A DNA stretch of 7,934 nt from an uncultured Eubacteriales bacterium (GTDB lineage Bacteria; Bacillota; Clostridia; UBA1381; UBA9506), in the NCBI GenBank assembly GCA_902478395.1, contig CABSKZ010000121.1, forward strand, positions 1 to 7,934. Reading direction: 5' to 3'. Both the position numbers and the translations under genes were made by a program. The notes beneath the pieces are model-generated. The model saw only the letters and a list, made by a program, of their open reading frames with translations, ran no database searches and was not told the DNA's origin. Below, piece after piece: positions 1 to 5,588 of this stretch; position 1 is the stretch's first letter, and every line of letters begins with the position of its first letter.

Positions 1-495
1 CTCTTTTCCCTCAGAACTGATATCGATTACCTGTCCGCCAATCATTCCTTCCGTTCCCGCTGCATCCGCGATGATTTTTAGCCCTTCGAGCGTTACAGCC
101 GGAACGACCGCAGAGTGGTTTAGGACTGTCTCAAATGCCCGGTTTAACAGGGCATCTCCTGCAAGCAGCGCCATTGCCTCACCATATACAATATGGTTTG
201 TAGGCTTGCCGCGCCGAAGTTCATCGTTGTCCATGCATGGCAGATCGTCGTGAATCAGCGAATAGGTATGTATCATTTCGATCGCACAGGCAAAGGGCAT
301 CACATCTTCTTCATTCCCGAACAATTCCGCGCACGCCATGGCAAGCACGGGACGAATCCGTTTTCCACCCGCAAACAAGCTATATTTCATAGCTTCATAA
401 ATAATAGCCTGGTGATTGTCTTTTGTATCAAAATATTTGTCAAGCCACTGCCCCGCCAGCTTAATTTTTTGCTCTAAATTGTCTAAAAATTCCAC
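1..495 (-). CDS. ispA: Farnesyl diphosphate synthase, N-terminal 165 residues (cut by left edge)
   Basis: Trans-type polyprenyl synthase that condenses IPP with DMAPP/GPP to give farnesyl diphosphate, the precursor of undecaprenyl carriers and quinones; soluble, all-alpha, Mg-dependent. I read it by translating the reverse strand: it opens with GTG at 495-493 and stays open to base 1. The FAGGKRIRP substrate-binding motif lies at residues 41-49 and the first Asp-rich motif, DDLPCMD, at 83-89. The four-residue spacing of that motif and Tyr78 five residues upstream are typical of bacterial (type II) C15 synthases. LRRGKPTNH (93-101) and GGQVIDI (153-159) also fit. The second Asp-rich motif and about 45% of the protein lie beyond the window, judged against a usual length near 290-300 residues. 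The GTG sits one base after the xseB stop, with AGGAGG six bases upstream, so the pair is probably co-translated. No frameshift is seen. Confidence 0.95.
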   Translation of the reverse strand, partial: MEFLDNLEQKIKLAGQWLDKYFDTKDNHQAIIYEAMKYSLFAGGKRIRPVLAMACAELFGNEEDVMPFACAIEMIHTYSLIHDDLPCMDNDELRRGKPTNHIVYGEAMALLAGDALLNRAFETVLNHSAVVPAVTLEGLKIIADAAGTEGMIGGQVIDISSEGKE

Positions 496-496
496 A

Positions 497-730
497 CTAT
501 TCCTCCTGACTGTCAAGTGGTTCTTCTGAAATGGAGCCGTCTTCTTCCCGCGTCAAAACCGTTACTTTCTGCTCTGCCTTGTCCAAAATATCCTGGCAGG
601 ATTTGGAGAGCTTAATTCCTCTGTCGAACAGCTTTAATGCCTCATCTAATTCCAGCTCCCCTTTTTCCAAAGAGGAAACGATTGTTTCCAGCTCCCCGAT
701 GGATTCCTCGAAGCTTTTTCCCTTTGCCAT
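497..730 (-). CDS. xseB: Exodeoxyribonuclease VII small subunit
   Basis: Small helical subunit of exonuclease VII, which binds the large catalytic subunit XseA and helps degrade single-stranded DNA to oligonucleotides in the cytoplasm. The 77-residue length is normal for the family. Residues 6-60 carry the typical pattern: SFEESIGELETIVSSLEKGE, then LELDEALKLFDRGIKLSKSCQDILDKAEQKV, a two-helix coiled hairpin. The C-terminus is short and acidic (EEPLDSQEE). A GGAGG four to five bases upstream supports the ATG at 730. It lies 14 bases after the zinc-ribbon gene and one base before ispA. The xseB-ispA order is classic for Firmicutes, but the usual upstream partner xseA is not next to it here. 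Confidence 0.94.
   Translation of the reverse strand: MAKGKSFEESIGELETIVSSLEKGELELDEALKLFDRGIKLSKSCQDILDKAEQKVTVLTREEDGSISEEPLDSQEE
502..507 (-). promoter_or_regulatory. Ribosome binding site of ispA inside the xseB 3' end
   Basis: AGGAGG on the minus strand lies six bases before the GTG at 495, within the last codons of xseB. It supports the non-ATG start; the first in-frame Met is only at residue 36, inside the conserved domain. Confidence 0.8.
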
Positions 731-744
731 TTGATCCTCCGTCC

Positions 745-1104
745 TTATAACAAGATTTCATCACTTCCGGTATATCCGCATTTTGGGCAGATTACTGTGC
801 CGCCTTTGAGTTCCTGGCCGCATTTTTTACAATACCGTTTTCCTCCGGTTATCGATTGCTTTGTCCGTTTCAGTTCTTTTTTCAGTTCCTCAATCTGCTG
901 CGTCTGCCCGTCGAGCTGTTCCATCAGCATCGGAAGCACAAACAGGACGATACCAGCTACCACGCTTGTGAAAAACAGCATGAGTGCTTCCAAAATTTGT
1001 CCCATCACAAGACAGACGACAAGAGATGCCAGGCCGTAAAACAAAATCATGACTCCTGAGATTTTAAACAAGATACCCAAAAAACGTTTTGTCTTTTCGT
1101 ACAT
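745..1104 (-). CDS. Small membrane protein with two TM helices, coiled coil and C-terminal zinc ribbon
   Basis: I do not recognise this gene. The 119 residues show a short basic N-terminus (MYEKTKR), two hydrophobic segments at about 8-34 and 37-61, a charged helical, probably coiled-coil linker at about 62-85 (EQLDGQTQQIEELKKELKRTK), then a zinc ribbon with CxxC pairs at Cys92/Cys95 and Cys106/Cys109 (YCKKCGQ, ICPKCGY). With the helices forming a hairpin and the positive-inside rule, the zinc ribbon should lie in the cytoplasm. No enzyme motif is seen. The ATG overlaps the glycosylase stop by one base (TAATG), with AAAGGGG upstream inside the end of that gene, so translation is probably coupled. 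Zinc ribbons of this kind bind nucleic acid or protein or simply stabilise a fold; the function is unknown. It is unlikely to be a shadow frame, because the topology and both CxxC pairs are coherent. Confidence 0.85.
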   Translation of the reverse strand: MYEKTKRFLGILFKISGVMILFYGLASLVVCLVMGQILEALMLFFTSVVAGIVLFVLPMLMEQLDGQTQQIEELKKELKRTKQSITGGKRYCKKCGQELKGGTVICPKCGYTGSDEILL

Positions 1105-1988
1105 TATATTACCCCTTTTTCCAGTTCATTATGATTTTCCCGCATATAATAAAACAGATATTGCTGCGCAAAACCCGCATCATTTCCAAATTTATTCTCC
1201 GCGAACTGCCGAACACTTTTCCTGTCCAGCGATTCGTGATACAGCGTGTTCAATACCTTCCGTACCCATACATCAACAGGGAACGCCTCGCGTTTGCCCG
1301 CACCGAACAACAAGATGCAATCCGCTACCTTCGGGCCGACGCCGCAAATTTTCATCAGCTCTGCCCGCGCTGTATCAACCGGCGCTTGCTCCACAAGCCG
1401 CAAATCTACTTCTCCGCTGTTTACTTTATAAATAGCGTCTAAAATATACTTGTCACGATATCCAGCTTTCAGCGGCCCGAGGTCCTTCGCTGTGATATGC
1501 AAAAGCTGTTTTGCTGCCGGAAACGTGTAAAACCTTCTGCCGCAGAAATCAACCGGTGTGCCAAATAAGGTACAAAACCGTTCAATAATCCCCTTGATTC
1601 TTGGAATATTGTTATTCGCGGAAATAATGAAGGAAAGAATACATTCCCACAAATCCTGCCGGAGGATGCGGATGCCGGAGCCATATGTGACAGCCCGCAT
1701 TAAAACCGCGTCGCCCGTCAGCCTGGATTTAACTGCGAGATAATCCGTATCCAAATCAAAATAACGTTTCCAAAAAACATCAAACTCGTTTCGCGGCGTA
1801 TTTTTAAAAATTAATTCATTTTCTCTGCTTGAAAGTATAAGCGGCTTTCCGCCGGCAATGCCGGTATAGCTGCCATCCTCCAAACGCTCCCACCGGAAAC
1901 ACTGGCCACACTCAAAAATGTGTTCCGGAACGAAATCTGTCACACCTGAAACAATCAAATTTCCATTTTCTTCGCGTATTCTCATCAT
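1104..1988 (-). CDS. ogg: 8-oxoguanine DNA glycosylase/AP lyase, OGG1 type
   Basis: Bifunctional base-excision repair enzyme of the HhH-GPD superfamily that removes 8-oxoguanine and nicks the abasic site. At 294 residues it has the OGG N-terminal domain (GQCFRW at 28-33) followed by the helix-hairpin-helix (about 210-225, KICGVGPKVADC). Catalytic Lys220 and Asp239 (PVDVW) are 19 residues apart, as in human OGG1 (K249, D268). By motif alignment the 8-oxoG pocket residues are present: Gly28, Cys224, Gln275 and Phe279 (human G42, C253, Q315, F319). So are Asn125, Arg130, Tyr177 and Arg178 (human N149, R154, Y203, R204). Two ATGs open the frame (1988 and 1985); the first overlaps the trmL stop as ATGA and the Shine-Dalgarno is weak, so coupling from trmL is likely. 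Other HhH glycosylases (MutY, Nth) are excluded by the GQxFRW block and the absence of an iron-sulfur cysteine loop. Confidence 0.94.
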   Translation of the reverse strand: MMRIREENGNLIVSGVTDFVPEHIFECGQCFRWERLEDGSYTGIAGGKPLILSSRENELIFKNTPRNEFDVFWKRYFDLDTDYLAVKSRLTGDAVLMRAVTYGSGIRILRQDLWECILSFIISANNNIPRIKGIIERFCTLFGTPVDFCGRRFYTFPAAKQLLHITAKDLGPLKAGYRDKYILDAIYKVNSGEVDLRLVEQAPVDTARAELMKICGVGPKVADCILLFGAGKREAFPVDVWVRKVLNTLYHESLDRKSVRQFAENKFGNDAGFAQQYLFYYMRENHNELEKGVI

Positions 1989-2473
1989 TCTCTGCCTGTC
2001 AGTTCGCCTTCAAACTGAAGGCCGGAAAACGCCTGCTGGCGCAATGCCTCATATAATACAACCGCAACGGAGTTGGAAAGATTTAATGAACGGTTTCCGT
2101 CAGCCATCGGTATCCGGATTGCGTGATCATAATGTTCCCGGAGCAGATCTTCCGGCAATCCGCGCGTTTCTTTGCCAAATACCAAATAGTCGCCGTCTTG
2201 ATAGGCTGGCTCCGAATACAGGTGTTTTCCTTTCGTCGTGGAAAAATAATAATTTCCCTTGCATTTGTTGAAAAAATCATTCAAATTTTCATAATACCGA
2301 ATATCCAACTCATGCCAATAATCGAGGCCAGCACGTTTCAATTTTCTGTCATCAATTGCAAATCCCATCGGTTTTACAATATGTAAAATACTTCCCGTCG
2401 CTTTGCAGGTTCTTGCAATATTCCCCGTGTTCTGAGGAATTTCCGGCTCGACGAGCACAATATTCATCGCCAT
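1985..2473 (-). CDS. trmL: tRNA (cytidine/uridine-34 2'-O)-methyltransferase TrmL (SPOUT family)
   Basis: SAM-dependent methyltransferase of the trefoil-knot SPOUT class that methylates the ribose at the wobble position of tRNA-Leu isoacceptors. At 162 residues it is the minimal single-domain form. Motif 1 is PEIPQNTGNIAR (10-21), motif 2 is LVFGKETRGLP (97-107), and motif 3 covers IRIPM with RSLNLSNSVAVVLYEALRQ (119-146), which build the knotted SAM site. The family works as a dimer in the cytoplasm. AGGAG eight bases upstream favours the ATG at 2473 over a second ATG at 2467. It begins 11 bases after the aminotransferase stop and overlaps the glycosylase start by four bases. The related TrmH/RlmB enzymes carry an extra N-terminal domain that is absent here. 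Substrate assignment is by family only. Confidence 0.94.
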   Translation of the reverse strand: MAMNIVLVEPEIPQNTGNIARTCKATGSILHIVKPMGFAIDDRKLKRAGLDYWHELDIRYYENLNDFFNKCKGNYYFSTTKGKHLYSEPAYQDGDYLVFGKETRGLPEDLLREHYDHAIRIPMADGNRSLNLSNSVAVVLYEALRQQAFSGLQFEGELTGRE

Positions 2474-2481
2474 GAAATAAT

Positions 2482-2486
2482 CTCCT
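2482..2486 (-). promoter_or_regulatory. Ribosome binding site of trmL
   Basis: AGGAG on the minus strand overlaps the aminotransferase stop codon TAG and lies eight bases before the ATG at 2473. This spacing favours the upstream of the two nearby Met codons. Confidence 0.7.
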
Positions 2487-3654
2487 ATGCCTTGATATAA
2501 TCAACAAACCGCTTAATCCGCTCCAGCGCCTCCTGAATATTTGCAATACTGTAGGCGTACGAACAGCGGATAAATCCTTCCCCGCTTGCGCCAAAAGCGG
2601 TTCCTGGAACTACTGCGACCTTCTCTTTGTACAGTAGTTGCTCACTGAAATCATTGGAGTTCAGCCCAGTTGACTGAACGGATGGAAACACATAGAACGC
2701 GCCTTCTGGTTCAAAGCAATCCAGCCCCATCTTTCGGAATCCGTCCACGATGACACGGCGGCGGTAATTGTATTCTTCCCGCATACGGTTGATGTCTTCG
2801 TCACCATTTTTGAGCGCTTCTACCGCCGCATACTGGCTGGTCGTCGGCGCACTCATAATTGCGTACTGATGAACCTTTGTCATGACGGAAATAATTTCCG
2901 CCGGGCCAACTGCATAGCCCAGCCGCCAGCCCGTCATCGCATAGGTTTTGGAAAAGCCGTTTACAATAATGGTTCGTTCCTTCATCCCTGCAATATTCGC
3001 AATAGAAGTATGCTTTCGTCCATAAGTAAGCTCCGCGTAAATTTCGTCCGACAGCACCATAATATTGGTCCCGCGCAGAACCTCTGCAATTTTCTCCAAA
3101 TCCTCGCGCGTCATAATCCCGCCGGTCGGATTGTTTGGATAAGGCAGAATCAAAAGTTTTGTTTTCGGCGTAATCGCTGCCTTAAGCTGGTCTGGCATTA
3201 ATTTAAACCGATTTTCAGCTTTGGTGACAATCGGAACTGGAACGCCCCCCGCAAGAACTGTGCAAGGCGCATAACAGACAAAGCATGGTTCCGGAATCAA
3301 CACCTCGTCCCCTGGATTTATCAGTGAACGGATGCAAAGGTCAATCGCTTCGCTTCCGCCGACTGTGACCACCACCTCCGTCTCGGGTATGTAGGACAGT
3401 TCCTGCCGGCGTTCCATATAGCTGACGATTTCACGGCGCAGCTCTATGAGACCCGCATTGGAGGTATAGTGCGTGTATCCATGCTCCAGCGAGTATATTC
3501 CTTCATTGCGCACATGCCACGGCGTAACAAAGTCAGGCTCGCCTACACCGAGGGAAATCGCATCCTTCATTTCGCTGACAATGTCAAAAAATTTCCGGAT
3601 GCCGGACGGCGCCAGTCCCTTCGCCTTTTCTGACAATAGATTATTATAATTCAC
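2485..3654 (-). CDS. PLP-dependent class I/II aminotransferase (YugH/AlaT-like)
   Basis: Fold-type I aminotransferase that moves an amino group between an amino acid and a 2-oxo acid using pyridoxal phosphate; cytoplasmic dimer. The 389-residue length is normal. The PLP Schiff-base lysine is Lys236 in GFSKTYAMTGWRLGY. Asn175 (NNPTG), Asp203 and Tyr206 (LSDEIYAE) contact the cofactor, and Arg363 (FIRCSYA) should bind the substrate carboxylate. The opening SGIRKFFD and the coupling to an Lrp-type gene resemble Bacillus subtilis YugH (AlaT, alanine aminotransferase), but aspartate or aromatic specificity cannot be excluded by eye, so I give no symbol. The start is GTG: GTGA overlaps the regulator stop by four bases, with GGAGG ten bases upstream, and the next Met is at residue 29, inside the domain. 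Regulation by the neighbouring Lrp-type protein is likely but inferred. Confidence 0.93.
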   Translation of the reverse strand: MNYNNLLSEKAKGLAPSGIRKFFDIVSEMKDAISLGVGEPDFVTPWHVRNEGIYSLEHGYTHYTSNAGLIELRREIVSYMERRQELSYIPETEVVVTVGGSEAIDLCIRSLINPGDEVLIPEPCFVCYAPCTVLAGGVPVPIVTKAENRFKLMPDQLKAAITPKTKLLILPYPNNPTGGIMTREDLEKIAEVLRGTNIMVLSDEIYAELTYGRKHTSIANIAGMKERTIIVNGFSKTYAMTGWRLGYAVGPAEIISVMTKVHQYAIMSAPTTSQYAAVEALKNGDEDINRMREEYNYRRRVIVDGFRKMGLDCFEPEGAFYVFPSVQSTGLNSNDFSEQLLYKEKVAVVPGTAFGASGEGFIRCSYAYSIANIQEALERIKRFVDYIKA

Positions 3655-4130
3655 AGCGTGATTACCTCCCGGGTATCTTCAATCTGGTCGTTCACCACGA
3701 TTCCGTCGATTTTATATTTTCTCAGCACAAAATGGGTAGCGGTGCTGATGACGCCCTCCATCGGCGCAAGCTTTTCCGCGACAAACAGGGCGACCTCCTT
3801 CATGCTCCGTCCTTCCACAACAACCGCAATGTCAAAGCCGCCAGACATCAGGTAAACCGAGGCAACCTCTTCATACTGGTAAATACGTTCCGCAATTTTA
3901 TCAAATCCTTCGTTTCTCTGCGGCGTCACGCGCAGCTCGATGATGGCGGAAACAGGTTCGCGCGCGGTTTTCTCCCAGTTGACGATGGTTTTATACCCAA
4001 GAATCGTTTTGTTCTGCTCGTACACTTCAATTTCTTTCTTTATCGTTTCAATATCCTCATTCAGCATAACAGCAATTTGTTCGGCCGAAAGTGTTGCGTC
4101 CTTCTCCAGTAGCTTTAGAATCTTTTCCAT
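3651..4130 (-). CDS. Lrp/AsnC-family transcriptional regulator
   Basis: Feast/famine-type regulator that would bind DNA as a dimer or octamer and sense an amino acid or related effector. The 159 residues hold an N-terminal winged helix-turn-helix (about 1-48, with LSAEQIAVMLNEDIETIKKEIEVYE) and a C-terminal ligand-binding RAM domain (about 58-135, SAIIELRVTP through YLMSGGFDIAVVVEG to VLRKYK). The frame is open further upstream to 4334, but the start at 4130 is chosen because AAAGGGTGA lies five bases before this ATG, the family begins here, and the upstream part overlaps the FAH gene and is low-complexity Arg/Cys-rich sequence. Its stop overlaps the aminotransferase GTG, so the two are probably co-translated; Bacillus yugG-yugH (alaR-alaT) is the closest arrangement I know. 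The recognition helix is richer in Lys and Glu than usual. The ligand and target are not shown. Confidence 0.92.
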   Translation of the reverse strand: MEKILKLLEKDATLSAEQIAVMLNEDIETIKKEIEVYEQNKTILGYKTIVNWEKTAREPVSAIIELRVTPQRNEGFDKIAERIYQYEEVASVYLMSGGFDIAVVVEGRSMKEVALFVAEKLAPMEGVISTATHFVLRKYKIDGIVVNDQIEDTREVITL

Positions 4131-4135
4131 TCTGC

Positions 4136-4144
4136 TCACCCTTT
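4136..4144 (-). promoter_or_regulatory. Ribosome binding site deciding the Lrp-type start
   Basis: AAAGGGTGA on the minus strand, close to the ideal AAGGAGGTGA with two bases missing, ends five bases before the ATG at 4130. It supports the 159-residue protein over a 227-residue extension. Confidence 0.65.
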
Positions 4145-4145
4145 C

Positions 4146-4158
4146 CGCAATCTTTGCG
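4146..4158. promoter_or_regulatory. Short dyad upstream of the Lrp-type gene, possible operator
   Basis: In the 35-base gap between the FAH stop and the Lrp-type start, CGCAA and TTGCG form a perfect 5-base inverted repeat separated by 3 bases (4151-4153). It sits directly upstream of the ribosome binding site. Lrp-family proteins often regulate themselves through short imperfect dyads, so this may be an operator, but arms this short can arise by chance and no clear -35/-10 pair was found next to it. Confidence 0.3.
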
Positions 4159-4165
4159 TATCTAT

Positions 4166-4930
4166 TTATTGTGCGGCGTTTTCCGCCCCATTTGTCAGCG
4201 TGCCTACACCTTCTATTACAACACTTATGCTGTCGCCCGGAAGAACCGGGCCGACGCCGGATGGTGTGCCTGTTGTGATAACATCGCCCGGAAGCAGCGT
4301 CATAATTCCAGAGAGGAAGCTGACGAGCTGGCATACATTAAAAATAAAATGGCGGGTATTGGAATGCTGTCTAACCACTCCGTTTTGTATCAGTTGAATA
4401 TCTAAATGATCCGGATTGATTTCCGTTTCAATGGTTGGTCCAAACGGTGCGAACGTGTCAAATCCCTTTGCGCGGATCCACTGACCGTCTTTTTTCTGCA
4501 AGTCCCGCGCAGTGACGTCATTGAGGCAAGTATAGCCCAAAATATACGCATCCGCCTGTTCCTCGCTGACATGGCGCGCTTCTTTCTTAATGACGACAGC
4601 AAGCTCGGCCTCGAAGTCCACCCGTTGTGACTGCTTCGGAAGCACAATATTTTTTCCATGCGCCAGCGCGGCTGTGGCCGGTTTAATGAAAATTTTCGGT
4701 TCTTCCGGAATTGGCTCTCCGAACTCTACAGCGTGGTCACGGTAATTTAACCCGACCGCCAGAATTTTGCTTGGCTGCACCGGAGTCAAAATTTCAGCTT
4801 CATTAAACGGGATACGCTGCGTTCCCACTGACCAGTCTCCAAAAATATCACCGTCTATTACTTTGATATCTTCTCCATCCAGAACGCCATAGGAGATTTC
4901 TCCCTGATAATAATACCGCAATAGCTTCAT
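4166..4930 (-). CDS. Fumarylacetoacetate hydrolase (FAH)-fold family enzyme
   Basis: Single-domain FAH-fold enzyme; the family includes acylpyruvate hydrolases, oxaloacetate decarboxylases and tautomerases, and hydratase/isomerases of aromatic degradation, all metal-dependent and cytoplasmic. The 254 residues show LAVGLNYRDHA (58-67, with the possible catalytic His66), metal ligands Glu107 and Glu109 (DFEAEL) and Asp138 (LNDVTARD), Lys155 (WIRAKGFDTFAPFGP) and the TGTPSGVG loop (220-227). The length fits the short FAHD1/YcgM-like branch rather than true tyrosine-pathway FAH (about 420 residues). The ATG at 4930 overlaps the engB stop as ATGA, with GAGGA just upstream; the Lrp-type gene follows after 35 bases. 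No aromatic degradation genes are nearby, so a housekeeping keto-acid role, such as acylpyruvate cleavage or handling of oxaloacetate, is more likely. Substrate unknown. Confidence 0.92.
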   Translation of the reverse strand: MKLLRYYYQGEISYGVLDGEDIKVIDGDIFGDWSVGTQRIPFNEAEILTPVQPSKILAVGLNYRDHAVEFGEPIPEEPKIFIKPATAALAHGKNIVLPKQSQRVDFEAELAVVIKKEARHVSEEQADAYILGYTCLNDVTARDLQKKDGQWIRAKGFDTFAPFGPTIETEINPDHLDIQLIQNGVVRQHSNTRHFIFNVCQLVSFLSGIMTLLPGDVITTGTPSGVGPVLPGDSISVVIEGVGTLTNGAENAAQ

Positions 4931-5535
4931 TCTTCCTCATCCTCACTTAAAACACAGCCATAGATGTATTCCCAAAAATCGTCCACACATTCTGTCTGCT
5001 GGGTAGAAAACGGAATCAAAACGTCGCCGTCCTGCAAATCCAGCGTTTCAATGATTAACTGTAAATTTTCACTCAATTGTTTTTTGGAAAGCTTATCGCA
5101 CTTTGTGGCAAATACCACCGCATATTCTGATCTATTTCGAATCCATTCCATCATCATGACGTCGTCAAGAGACGGCTTATGCCGCGAATCTACGAGGAGA
5201 ATGACCTGTTGAAGCTGTGGGCGGCTGTTCAAATATTCATCGATCATCTGCCCCCATTTTTCGATTTCTCCCTTTGAGCGCGCAGCGTAACCGTATCCGG
5301 GCAAATCGACAATGGTCAGCTTATTATCCACATTATAAAAATTAATTGTCACCGTCTTCCCGGGCGTTGCACTGACTCGGGCAAAATTCCGCCGGTTCAA
5401 GATTTTATTTATCATGGAGGATTTGCCTACATTCGACCGGCCGACAAGCGCGATTTCCGGTACCACGGTGGGCGGGTACTGCTCTTTCCGCACAGCGGAG
5501 ATAAGCAGCTCAAGGTTGTTCGGATTCACTTTCAT
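4927..5535 (-). CDS. engB: Ribosome biogenesis GTP-binding protein YsxC/EngB
   Basis: Essential TRAFAC-class GTPase (YihA/YsxC/EngB) that helps late assembly of the 50S ribosomal subunit. The 202 residues carry all G motifs: G1 GRSNVGKS (32-39), G2 in TPGKT (57-61), G3 DLPG (77-80), G4 TKCDK (144-148) and a G5-like FSTQ (176-179). The IVDLPGYGYA block is diagnostic for the family. The C-terminus is acidic (EDEEE). GGAGG seven bases upstream supports the ATG at 5535. It follows lon after 50 bases, the classic lonA-ysxC order of Firmicutes, and its stop overlaps the start of the FAH-fold gene by four bases (ATGA), an uncommon downstream neighbour. Confidence 0.97.
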   Translation of the reverse strand: MKVNPNNLELLISAVRKEQYPPTVVPEIALVGRSNVGKSSMINKILNRRNFARVSATPGKTVTINFYNVDNKLTIVDLPGYGYAARSKGEIEKWGQMIDEYLNSRPQLQQVILLVDSRHKPSLDDVMMMEWIRNRSEYAVVFATKCDKLSKKQLSENLQLIIETLDLQDGDVLIPFSTQQTECVDDFWEYIYGCVLSEDEEE

Positions 5536-5556
5536 ATCTGTTCCTCCGCTTCTATG

Positions 5557-5588
5557 TAAATTAGGGGCAGACTGCCCCTGGTAATTTA
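5557..5588. other. Imperfect inverted repeat in the lon-engB gap (hairpin)
   Basis: The arms TAAATTA (5557-5563) plus GGGGCAG (5564-5570) pair with CTGCCCC (5572-5578) plus TAATTTA (5582-5588), with a one-base centre and a three-base bulge (5579-5581). In RNA the loop would open to about five bases. The lon stop codon is part of the outer arm. No run of U follows on the minus strand, so it is not a standard strong intrinsic terminator. It could be a weak attenuator or an mRNA processing or stability element between lon and engB; this is inference. Confidence 0.55.

Noticed and set aside
193..477. 94-codon plus-strand frame at the left edge
   Set aside because: The minus strand here encodes farnesyl diphosphate synthase with its Asp-rich motif intact, so the plus frame is a shadow.
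1049..1442. Two overlapping plus-strand frames (128 and 117 codons) opposite the glycosylase end
   Set aside because: Both are antisense to a well-supported gene, lack ribosome binding sites and have no coherent protein features.
4131..4334. N-terminal extension of the Lrp-type frame giving 227 residues
   Set aside because: The extra 68 residues overlap the FAH gene on the same strand, are Arg/Cys/His-rich with no family match, and the good ribosome binding site is at 4136-4144.
5557..5588. Standard rho-independent terminator after lon
   Set aside because: The stem is present but no U-rich tract follows on the minus strand, so I list it only as a hairpin.
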